Shown here: positions 50,764 to 58,440 of the stretch, one piece after another | How the letters are laid out: every line of letters begins with the position of its first letter | How positions within the stretch are numbered: the first letter of the stretch is position 1 | Origin: Clostridiales bacterium | GTDB taxonomy: Bacteria > Bacillota > Clostridia > Lachnospirales > Lachnospiraceae | DNA length: 64,000 nucleotides | Direction of reading: 5' to 3' | Assembly: GCA_020859985.1 (NCBI GenBank) | Contig: JAJBVD010000030.1 | Coordinates: forward strand, 62,001-126,000 | Notes under the pieces: model-generated | Database searches by the model: none | Told to the model about the DNA's origin: nothing | The model's input: the letters and a program-made list of their open reading frames with translations, nothing else | Made by a program: the position numbers and the translations under genes

Positions 50764-52572
50764 CTACCGCATCATTTCCGCCTTTTCCTGCTTTAGCTGA
50801 TCATAGGTGACGCCATACTTTTCCGCGATGTCCTGCGCGTAGGACTTTCCTCCCGGCGGCGCAACCTTTACGCGGTAAGAGCGACTGCCGCCTTCCGCTT
50901 CTACAATCAGGCTGGCCACACAGCTGTCGCCGCCTTCCTCCTGATTCAGCTCGTCCAGCTCGGACGCCAGCTTGTGCATGTGTGTATTATAAATGGTCCG
51001 CACGCCCAGCAGCCGCAGAACACGGGTGACGTCTCTCGCGATATAATATCCTTCCTCAAAGGACGTCGTCGAAAAAGATTCATTGAGCAGCAGCAGGCTA
51101 TAAGGCGTCGCCTCCCGGAAAAGATCGCGAAAGCGGCTGGACTCTTCCCCCAGTCTCCCGAGATCCATCGTCTGGTTCTCATCCGCCGGATAATGCGTAA
51201 AAATATTGTCCGCGGGGCTGAATGCAAATGACTCTGCCGGGACATACAGGCCGCACTGTGCCATCAGGAACGCTAATCCGACCGCCTGCGTGATCGTTGT
51301 CTTGCCGCCGCGGTTCGCCCCGGTCAGGATATAGATGCGGTGCTCCGCGGAAAAATCCAGATCATTCGGTACGATTTCCGACGCCGGGCCGTGAACGCTC
51401 TTTTCACCGTGTACGCTTTCCAAGCCGGAATCAGTCGAAGATGGTACGCCGTTCGCAGCCGTCTTCTGTTTTTTCTCAGACAGAGACTGCGCAAGCTTCA
51501 GATTGTACAGGCCCTTTGCCTGCATTTCCCGTTTTTCCGAATCCAAGACCTGCGGCTTGCAGAATGCAAAGCCTTCCGCCTGCAGCTTTTCAATATACTC
51601 CGCCCAACGGATGTAAAACATAAATTCCGGAATCAGCGCGCTGATCGTATGGGTGCTGACCGAGACATGCTTTGAGAGCACAGACTTCAGCTTTTTTACC
51701 GTTCTGGACAGCAGGGCGCTGATCGCCCGGTCCAGCGTCCGGATCACGTCCCCGCCTCGGCTGTCATCCGCTACCGTCGCCATTCCAGCCGCGAGAAGCG
51801 GATTCTGCCGCATCGCGCCGACCATGCCAAGCTTCTCAGCACTCTCCATCAGGTCTCCATTCGATGCCGTCCGAAACGTCATATTGCCGTTCCATTCGGT
51901 GTCGGGATGAAACTCATTAAACATTTTTCTGTCCAGAAAATCGCAAAAATTCGAAATCACATTGGACTTTGTAAATGGTTTCTCATTAATGGACACGATA
52001 CCGGTCTCAATCGGCTCGAACCGGTCGTTCAGGTTCACACCAAGTGTAACGCTCTTCACCTTCGACGCATCCACCTTCAGATTGTCAATGTCCTTTTTTA
52101 ACTCGGAAAACCCGCTGTCCTCATAAAGCCGCCGCACATATTCCTTCAGATTCAGCAGGCCTTCCGAAGTGATGTCATTTTCGTTAAGAACCGCATAGAT
52201 TGCCTGTACACACTGTATGTATTCATCCATCTCGTCCAGACGGTGTACCAGCTCCCACACGCCTGCTGCATCGCTGCCGCGGTCAAAGCTTCCATATGTT
52301 TTCAGAAAATCCACCCGATCCAGCAGCTTCTGCATCTTCTCCCGCAATCCCGGAAAGCGGAAAACATCGTCAAACACATCACACCGATACCGTACCACCC
52401 CGGGATCACCGGAAATGCGGCGCATCATTCTACGCAGCTGTTCTCGCTCCGGCTCCAGCTTAGAAAGCTTTTCGCAGATTGTTTCCACAGACAGATCGTG
52501 AAAGGTTGCTTCCGGAAGCTTCCGTTCGCAATCATGTTTTCCCGGTGGAAAAAGCAGACTCAACTCTTCCAT
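50764..52572 (-). CDS. MutS-family ATPase without mismatch-binding domain
   Basis: A 602-residue protein with a good GAGGAGG site. Residues 1-350 are helical, like the lever and clamp of MutS; the C-terminal 200 residues hold Walker A TGANRGGKTTITQ, the NQTMDLGRLGEESSRF signature and an LLLLNESFSTTSFEEG Walker B with Asn in place of the usual Asp, then THMHKLA. The mismatch-recognition domain and the MutS2 Smr nuclease are absent. This class is widespread in Clostridia; its function is not known to me. It is the first gene of the block running to the kinase. Confidence 0.82.
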   Translation of the reverse strand: MEELSLLFPPGKHDCERKLPEATFHDLSVETICEKLSKLEPEREQLRRMMRRISGDPGVVRYRCDVFDDVFRFPGLREKMQKLLDRVDFLKTYGSFDRGSDAAGVWELVHRLDEMDEYIQCVQAIYAVLNENDITSEGLLNLKEYVRRLYEDSGFSELKKDIDNLKVDASKVKSVTLGVNLNDRFEPIETGIVSINEKPFTKSNVISNFCDFLDRKMFNEFHPDTEWNGNMTFRTASNGDLMESAEKLGMVGAMRQNPLLAAGMATVADDSRGGDVIRTLDRAISALLSRTVKKLKSVLSKHVSVSTHTISALIPEFMFYIRWAEYIEKLQAEGFAFCKPQVLDSEKREMQAKGLYNLKLAQSLSEKKQKTAANGVPSSTDSGLESVHGEKSVHGPASEIVPNDLDFSAEHRIYILTGANRGGKTTITQAVGLAFLMAQCGLYVPAESFAFSPADNIFTHYPADENQTMDLGRLGEESSRFRDLFREATPYSLLLLNESFSTTSFEEGYYIARDVTRVLRLLGVRTIYNTHMHKLASELDELNQEEGGDSCVASLIVEAEGGSRSYRVKVAPPGGKSYAQDIAEKYGVTYDQLKQEKAEMMR

Positions 52573-52764
52573 CCCGTGCTCCTCCTCAATGAAACGAATC
52601 CTGTATCGGTCAGAATCGTTCTCCTGACACTTGTCGCTTTAATACCTGTTGCTTTTTTATACCTGTTCTCATAATGCGTATTTACCATAGCATCATAACA
52701 CACTTTTCCTGCGATTGCCATACTCTGTTCACCGCACAGGCGAAAAGACATGAATGCAGCAGGC

Positions 52765-52793
52765 AGCGGGGCAGTCCATGATTATGCCCCGCT
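52765..52793. repeat. Strong GC-rich hairpin between MutS-like and spoIVB genes
   Basis: AGCGGGGCA (52765-52773) pairs perfectly with TGCCCCGCT (52785-52793) over nine bases. The plus-strand flank is mildly T-rich; the minus-strand flank is not, so termination after spoIVB is possible but not clear. The rest of the 315-base gap holds palindrome copy 4 and no gene. Confidence 0.55.
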
Positions 52794-52864
52794 GTATTTC
52801 GTTTGCGCCGCCTGTTTTTCCCCATTTCTTTTCATAGCATTCTCTCACGTTATTACAGCATATC

Positions 52865-52891
52865 GCAACTGTTCAGCACCCTCACAGTTAC
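52865..52891. repeat. 27-bp palindromic element, copy 4
   Basis: Arms GCAACTGT and ACAGTTAC (one G-T type mismatch at the outer pair), centre TCAGCACCCTC. Its last four bases overlap the stop region of spoIVB. Confidence 0.7.
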
Positions 52892-54060
52892 AGCATATCC
52901 TCAATAAAGATTCCGTAGCCCTTTGTCGGATCATTGACAAAGACATGCGTTACCGCGCCGACCAGCCTGCCGTTCTGCAAAATCGGTGAACCGGACATGC
53001 CCTGTACGATTCCGCCTGTGAGGGCAAGCAGCTCGGGATCGGTCACTTCAATCACCATACCCTTATTAACATCGCCGCTGTTTGTGCGCACTTCTCTGAT
53101 CTCCACCTCATAGTCACGGCAGATGCCGTCCACTGTACAACGAATAACAGCCGCTCCTTTTTCCACCTCAGATTTAAAGGCGGTCTCGTAAAGTGTCTGA
53201 TCCGATATCGCCAGTGAGAATCCGGTCACTCGCCCGAATATGCCGTTTTCACCGTTTTCCTCGATGGTTCCGATCCGGCAGTTCTCGCTGTAATGGATGA
53301 TTCCGGAAAGTTCTCCCGGCGTCCCTGCCTTCCCTTTTACGACCGATACGACCTCTGCCGCATAAAGCGCACCAGTCTGGATATTCAGAATACTGGCGGT
53401 ATCCACATCACTGATCCCGTGGCCAAGCGCGCCAAAGTACCCTTCCTCGTCGACCCATGTCAGTGTTCCGATCCCCTGCGTATCATTCCGCACCCAGATT
53501 CCGGCTTTGTAGATTCCGTCCGAATCCTGTACCGGCGTGATTTTCAGGCTGATCTGTTCTCCCTGCCGGTCCACATCCAGAACAAGTGCCTGTCCATCGC
53601 AGCTGGAAATGCAGGCAATCAGTTCCTCTTTTGTATAGACCTCCTCTCCATCCACCGCCTGAATATAGTCGCCGGACTGCACAATGTTTTCAGACGGACA
53701 GCAGGAACTGCCATCCTCTGCGGTAATCGTCCCGGTATCGACCACATACACACCGTCCGTCTCCAGATAAATTCCGATCGGTGTGCCGCCCACATAGACG
53801 TTTTTTCGCTCCGTGACGGACATGCTGCCCGCCACAGTCTCTCCGGCAGCGGACACGGATGCGCCGCCATCCGCCTGCTCCCCGCCTGTGCCGCCTCCAT
53901 TTTCTGAGATCACACCGTTTCCGTTCTCCGCAGGTGCCCCGAATTTCGCATCCCGAAATACCACCGCTCCGCACAATGCCAGCGATAATACTCCGAAAAG
54001 CAACAACGCACAGACAAATTTTCTGTAGGAGGCGCTTCTATTTTTTTCCCTGACATTCAT
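52888..54060 (-). CDS. spoIVB: SpoIVB sporulation serine peptidase
   Basis: About 390 residues from ATG 54060. It is a signalling protease made in the forespore, which triggers sigma-K activation in Bacillus. An N-terminal membrane anchor (VCALLLFGVLSLALCGAVVF) is followed by a Gly/Ala/Glu-rich stretch, a PDZ domain (residues about 110-180) and the S55 peptidase domain with GALGHGISDVDT (His) and IVQGMSGSPILQNG (Ser). It shows that the organism belongs to a spore-forming lineage. Confidence 0.94.
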   Translation of the reverse strand: MNVREKNRSASYRKFVCALLLFGVLSLALCGAVVFRDAKFGAPAENGNGVISENGGGTGGEQADGGASVSAAGETVAGSMSVTERKNVYVGGTPIGIYLETDGVYVVDTGTITAEDGSSCCPSENIVQSGDYIQAVDGEEVYTKEELIACISSCDGQALVLDVDRQGEQISLKITPVQDSDGIYKAGIWVRNDTQGIGTLTWVDEEGYFGALGHGISDVDTASILNIQTGALYAAEVVSVVKGKAGTPGELSGIIHYSENCRIGTIEENGENGIFGRVTGFSLAISDQTLYETAFKSEVEKGAAVIRCTVDGICRDYEVEIREVRTNSGDVNKGMVIEVTDPELLALTGGIVQGMSGSPILQNGRLVGAVTHVFVNDPTKGYGIFIEDML

Positions 54061-54100
54061 CCTTCGCACCTTCTTTACCAGTTTCTTTTGCAGTTACAAA

Positions 54101-54188
54101 AATGCAGAGGCCTGGCAAATGATAGCTGTTCCTTTCTTTCGCAATTGCAAGGGAACAGCTACAGCAAATGAACTTCAGCCTCTGCATT
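54101..54188. repeat. Nested inverted repeat upstream of spoIVB
   Basis: Outer 11-base perfect arms AATGCAGAGGC (54101-54111) and GCCTCTGCATT (54178-54188) enclose inner 10-base arms TAGCTGTTCC (54123-54132) and GGAACAGCTA (54152-54161). It could form a long imperfect hairpin. No coding frame is present. It may be a tiny mobile element or a regulatory structure. Confidence 0.65.
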
Positions 54189-54193
54189 CAGTA

Positions 54194-54216
54194 TGTGGAA
54201 TTACGCAAATTCCACA
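54194..54216. repeat. Short inverted repeat
   Basis: Nine-base perfect arms TGTGGAATT (54194-54202) and AATTCCACA (54208-54216) around ACGCA, directly beside the nested inverted repeat. Confidence 0.6.
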
Positions 54217-54269
54217 CTGGTATATTGCTGTGCGAATTTCCGAATTATGGAAACATTTCAAAATTATTC

Positions 54270-54296
54270 GTAACTGTTCAGTACCTTCACAGTTAC
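54270..54296. repeat. 27-bp palindromic element, copy 5
   Basis: Perfect 8-base arms GTAACTGT and ACAGTTAC around TCAGTACCTTC, six bases before the recN stop region. Confidence 0.75.
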
Positions 54297-54302
54297 AATT
54301 AT

Positions 54303-55991
54303 TCAATGATATCCCCGCTTAATATTCGTCGCCATCTCCTTCATCTCACGCGCGTTTTCGACTACCGCATCGGTGATCTTCGCACCGCCTAAGATCCTTG
54401 CCAGCTCCTGAATGCTTTCCTCCTCGGTCAGCTGCCCGATATTGGTCACAGTCTTACTGTCAGCAGGTTTCTTTTCAATGATAAAATGCTGATCCGCCAT
54501 CGCCGCGATCTGCGCCAGATGCGTGATGCAGAGAATCTGATGGCTTCCCGCGATCACAGCCATTTTTTCCGATACCTTCTGTGCGGTGCGGCCGCTGATC
54601 CCGGTGTCGATCTCGTCAAAAATCAGGGTCTCGATGTGATCCTTATCCGCCATAACAGCCTTGATCGCCAGCATGATACGGGAAAGCTCACCGCCGGACG
54701 CTACACTGCCGAGCGGGCGGAGCGGCAGCCCCGGATTCATGGAAATCTGAAAGCAGACGGCGTCAATTCCTTCCTCTGTCGGCTCCGGCAGCTCCTCAAA
54801 GGCAATCTCGAACTGCACGTCCAGAAAATTCAGATCGACAAGCGCACTGCGGATCTGTTTGGCGAGAAGCTTTGCGTATTCTTTCCTGACATTAGAAAGC
54901 TCTGCCGCAGTCGACCAGAGAGCCCGGCTGCTCTCTTCCAGTTTTTCTTTTAAGCTCTCGCGGTAGCTTTCATAATTCATCAAAAGCCCGACTCGCTCCT
55001 CTTTTTCCTGCAGCGAGTTCAGGATTTCTTCAATCGTATTCCCATATTTGGACTTCAGACGGTTGATCAGGTCAAGCCGCTCTTCTGTCTCGCGCAGTGC
55101 CTGCGGATCAAAAACAAGTGTATCCATATAGTCGGAAAGGCTGCGGTTGAACTCTCCGATCAAAGATTCGATATCCTCCAGCGTATTCCCCAGCTCTTCC
55201 AGAGAGCTGTCATAGCCGCGCACAGCCGAAAGCGCCCGCGCCGCCCGTCCGATCTCGTCCTCCGCGCCGCCGAAGCTGCCCACACCGGTCAGATTCCCGG
55301 CTTCTGAGAGGGCTTCCATAATTTTCTGGCCGTTGACCATGATACGGTAGCTGCTCTCCAGCTCCTCGTCCTCGCCGGGGCGAAGCGCGGCGCTTTGAAT
55401 TTCCTGAATCTCATATTGCAGAAAATCAAGCTCTTTTGTCCGCTCCTGATCCGTGGCTGACGCCTGCTCCCATTCTTTTTTTGCCTTCTGATAGCTTCGG
55501 TATTCTTCTCTTATCGTATGCAAAAACGGCTCGGTTTCTTTTCTAGCAAAAGAATCCAGAATTCCCAGATGATTTTTCGCGTAGAGCAGCGACTGATGCT
55601 CGTGCTGTCCGTGAATATCGATCAGTTCACCGGAAAGCTCCCGCACAAAGGCGAGCGGGACTGTCTCACCGTTGACCTTGCTTGTACTCCTGCCGCCTTT
55701 ATATTTTCTTGTAAGAATGATCTCTCCGTCCTCAAACGGCAGATCCTGTTTTTTTAAAAGCTCCCGCACCCGCGGGTTCTCTGTCGTAAAAATCAGCTCT
55801 ACCAGCGCATAATCCGCATCTTTCGGCACATAATCCTTAAAATTACCGGTGCCGAGTGCGATATTGACCGCACCGATGACGATAGACTTGCCTGCGCCGG
55901 TCTCTCCGGTCATAATATTAAGGCCGGGGCCGAATTCGACCTCCGCCTCCCGGATCAGCGCCATATTTTTTACATGTAAGCCTGCCAGCAT
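54303..55991 (-). CDS. recN: DNA repair ATPase RecN
   Basis: About 562 residues from ATG 55991 (MLAGLHVKNMALIREAEVEF), with GGGGGG upstream; the frame is open to 56090. SMC-like: Walker A MTGETGAGKSIVIGA, coiled-coil arms in the middle, signature SVASGGELSRIMLAIKA and Walker B TLIFDEIDTGISG. It acts in double-strand break repair. It follows argR with a two-base gap. Confidence 0.95.
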   Translation of the reverse strand: MLAGLHVKNMALIREAEVEFGPGLNIMTGETGAGKSIVIGAVNIALGTGNFKDYVPKDADYALVELIFTTENPRVRELLKKQDLPFEDGEIILTRKYKGGRSTSKVNGETVPLAFVRELSGELIDIHGQHEHQSLLYAKNHLGILDSFARKETEPFLHTIREEYRSYQKAKKEWEQASATDQERTKELDFLQYEIQEIQSAALRPGEDEELESSYRIMVNGQKIMEALSEAGNLTGVGSFGGAEDEIGRAARALSAVRGYDSSLEELGNTLEDIESLIGEFNRSLSDYMDTLVFDPQALRETEERLDLINRLKSKYGNTIEEILNSLQEKEERVGLLMNYESYRESLKEKLEESSRALWSTAAELSNVRKEYAKLLAKQIRSALVDLNFLDVQFEIAFEELPEPTEEGIDAVCFQISMNPGLPLRPLGSVASGGELSRIMLAIKAVMADKDHIETLIFDEIDTGISGRTAQKVSEKMAVIAGSHQILCITHLAQIAAMADQHFIIEKKPADSKTVTNIGQLTEEESIQELARILGGAKITDAVVENAREMKEMATNIKRGYH

Positions 55992-55993
55992 AA

Positions 55994-56458
55994 TTATCCC
56001 CCCACAATCCGATGAATCTTCTCCATAACGATCAGCGTATCGTCTGTACTCCGGTTCGCGCACATGATGGTGTCGTCCCCGGCTATGCATCCGGCTACTT
56101 CAGACCAGTTCATCGCGTCGATCGCCGCCGCGACCGCCATCGCCATACCGGACACCGTCTTTACGACCAGAATATTCTGCGCCATTTCCATCGATACAAA
56201 CCCATCCTTAAGAACACGGAGATAGCGTTCCCCCGCTTCCGCGCTCTGCCCCGGTTCGGCCTGCTGCATCAGCACGTATTTCTGCTTTCCGTTTTGAGCC
56301 GCGGTCTTGGTAAGCTTCAGCTCACGGATATCCCTCGAGACGGTTGCCTGCGTGACCTGAAATCCTTCTTTTTTCAGGTAATCTGCCAGCTCCTCCTGTG
56401 TCTCGATCTCATATTTCCCAATCAGTTCGATTATCTTTGCGTGCCTTCCGATCTTCAT
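55994..56458 (-). CDS. argR: Arginine repressor
   Basis: About 154 residues from ATG 56458, with AAAGGA upstream. The N-terminal winged helix (RHAKIIELIGKYEIETQEEL, then FQVTQATVSRDIRELKL) binds ARG boxes; the C-terminal hexamerisation domain carries the arginine-binding AGDDTIM. The argR-recN pairing is common in Firmicutes. Confidence 0.95.
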   Translation of the reverse strand: MKIGRHAKIIELIGKYEIETQEELADYLKKEGFQVTQATVSRDIRELKLTKTAAQNGKQKYVLMQQAEPGQSAEAGERYLRVLKDGFVSMEMAQNILVVKTVSGMAMAVAAAIDAMNWSEVAGCIAGDDTIMCANRSTDDTLIVMEKIHRIVGG

Positions 56459-56479
56459 GTTATTCCTTTGCACTCCCCA

Positions 56480-57421
56480 CTACCTGTTCATCTTCTCCCG
56501 CAGGATTTCCAGAAAACTGGTGTTTTTCATCTTGACCAGCTTCGTCTTCTGCTCCGCCTTGGAGATCACCACCCGGTCGCCCACATTGAGCTTCACGGAG
56601 GTATCACCGTCAAAAGTCGCCTCAGCACCATCCGCATCCGTTATATGTCCGCTCGCAACCTCAATCACGACCTCGGCCGTCCCCGGAAGGACAATGGGTC
56701 TGGAATTCAGCGTATGCGGAGCGATTGCGGTCAAAAGAAGCATGGATGCGGACGGCGCTACGATCGGTCCCCCGGCTGACAGGCTGTAGCCGGTCGAGCC
56801 GGTCGGCGTCGAGACAATGATGCCGTCAGCGGCATAGGCGCATAAAAATACCCCGTCTACATAAATGTTAAAATCTACCACCCGCATACGTCCGCTTCTG
56901 GTAATGACAATATCATTCAGCGCAATGTCCTGCATGAGCTTTCTGCCCTGATGCAGGGCCGTGCCGCTCAGCATCATGCGCTCTTCAATGGAAAACGCAT
57001 CAGCAAGCAGCGCGTCAAGTGCCTCTGAAATATTTTTCCTCTCTATCTCCGCCAGATAACCGAGCGTTCCCATATTTATGCCAAGCAGAGGTATCGAGCG
57101 CTCCACCAGATCTCTCGCCGCCTGCAGCAATGTACCGTCGCCGCCGAGCACCAGCACACACTGTGTCTGCCGGGGAATCTGTTTTGCATCTGTGTATCGG
57201 TACTGTGCGGAAGATGACTCCGAAGCAACTAAAAAATGTGCCGTGTCCTTTTCATCGCGGCTGCATTCTGCCTCCGGATATACCGAAACGATCGAATCCG
57301 CCCTGCACTCTCCCCTTAGAAAGCACGTCCCCTGGCGCTCCTCAATATAAGAACGGATAAAGCAGGCCGTCTCCTGCCCCGGATCCTTCTGTTCATTTGA
57401 GATAACGTAAAAAACATTCAT
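56480..57421 (-). CDS. nadK: NAD kinase
   Basis: A 313-residue enzyme making NADP from NAD. VLVLGGDGTLLQAARD is the phosphate-donor motif, NMGTLGYLAEIE follows, and the conserved IVSTPTGSTGYSLSAGGPIV covers the NAD site. AAGGAG precedes the ATG. It ends 21 bases before argR. Confidence 0.95.
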   Translation of the reverse strand: MNVFYVISNEQKDPGQETACFIRSYIEERQGTCFLRGECRADSIVSVYPEAECSRDEKDTAHFLVASESSSAQYRYTDAKQIPRQTQCVLVLGGDGTLLQAARDLVERSIPLLGINMGTLGYLAEIERKNISEALDALLADAFSIEERMMLSGTALHQGRKLMQDIALNDIVITRSGRMRVVDFNIYVDGVFLCAYAADGIIVSTPTGSTGYSLSAGGPIVAPSASMLLLTAIAPHTLNSRPIVLPGTAEVVIEVASGHITDADGAEATFDGDTSVKLNVGDRVVISKAEQKTKLVKMKNTSFLEILREKMNR

Positions 57422-57505
57422 GAAAGCTCCTTATTTTATACCTGTACTGCACAGAGCGGTAAATATTCAGGCCTGTCTTTGGGCCATATCGGTTTTCAAA
57501 AGGTC

Positions 57506-58417
57506 TCAATCCAGCGCCGCATGCGCCTCCGCCACGACACGGAGCACATCCCGGTCGGTCACACTCCGGACACTGTCCGATGCCGTCAAAGCTTCCGTTT
57601 CCCCGATGCTGACAAAGCTGCCACTGATGACATCCGCCGAAACAGCGCCGCAGCCGTCAACATTTTCACCTGTCTGTTTCCTTCCGTGCTTCTTAAGCCA
57701 CACCAGATATTCGATATTTCCCTCCGGTCCCTTGACGGGCGAATATGTGAGTGCGCAGGCAGGCAGACCAATCTCCGCCGCATACGCGATCACGCTGCGA
57801 ATGACTTCCTCATGTACCTTCGGGTCGCGGACAACGCCTTTCTTGCCCACTTTTTCGCGGCCGGCCTCGAACTGCGGCTTGATCAGGCAAACAATATCTC
57901 CTGTCTCAGCCATCAGATTCCGCACAGGAGTAAGGACTTTCTTCAGGGAAATAAAAGAAACATCGATTGAGACAAAGGCTGGCGCTTCTTCGATATCCTC
58001 CGGCACAACATAGCGGATGTTAGTCCGCTCCATACAGACCACACGCGGGTCGTTGCGCAGTCCCCAGTCGAGCTGACCATGTCCCACATCGACCGCATAC
58101 ACCTTCTGCGCGCCGTTCTGGAGCATACAGTCGGTAAAACCGCCCGTAGACGAACCAACATCCATACAAACCTTCCCCTCGGGCGTAATCCCTTCAAAGG
58201 TCTGCATGGCTTTTTCCAGCTTCAGGCCGCCGCGGCTTACGTAGCGCAACTTCCCGCCCTTCACCGTGATCGCAGCATTCGTGTCGATCATCGTTCCGGC
58301 CTTATCCTCGCGCTGGCCGTCGACAAGCACCTCACCTGCCATGATCAATGCCTTCGCTTTTTCACGCGAGGGCGCAAGAGCGCGCTGCACGAGCAGAATA
58401 TCCAAGCGTTCTTTCAT
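57506..58417 (-). CDS. tlyA: TlyA-family rRNA 2'-O-methyltransferase
   Basis: About 303 residues from ATG 58417 (MKERLDILLVQRALAPSREK), with AGGA five bases upstream; a GTG at 58444 overlaps the dxs stop but would add only nine residues. An N-terminal S4 RNA-binding domain is followed by an FtsJ-like fold with MDVGSSTGGFTDCML as SAM motif. TlyA methylates 16S and 23S rRNA cytidines. The dxs-tlyA-nadK-argR-recN order is typical of Clostridia. Confidence 0.93.
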   Translation of the reverse strand: MKERLDILLVQRALAPSREKAKALIMAGEVLVDGQREDKAGTMIDTNAAITVKGGKLRYVSRGGLKLEKAMQTFEGITPEGKVCMDVGSSTGGFTDCMLQNGAQKVYAVDVGHGQLDWGLRNDPRVVCMERTNIRYVVPEDIEEAPAFVSIDVSFISLKKVLTPVRNLMAETGDIVCLIKPQFEAGREKVGKKGVVRDPKVHEEVIRSVIAYAAEIGLPACALTYSPVKGPEGNIEYLVWLKKHGRKQTGENVDGCGAVSADVISGSFVSIGETEALTASDSVRSVTDRDVLRVVAEAHAALD

Positions 58418-58440
58418 TTTATCCTGAGGTCTTCCTTTCT

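Noticed and set aside
52765-52793. Rho-independent terminator for spoIVB
   Set aside because: The stem is strong but no T-run follows on the minus strand, so it is listed only as a hairpin.
54070-54302. Riboswitch or T-box before spoIVB
   Set aside because: The inverted repeats do not fit any riboswitch pattern I know, and spoIVB is not normally controlled that way.
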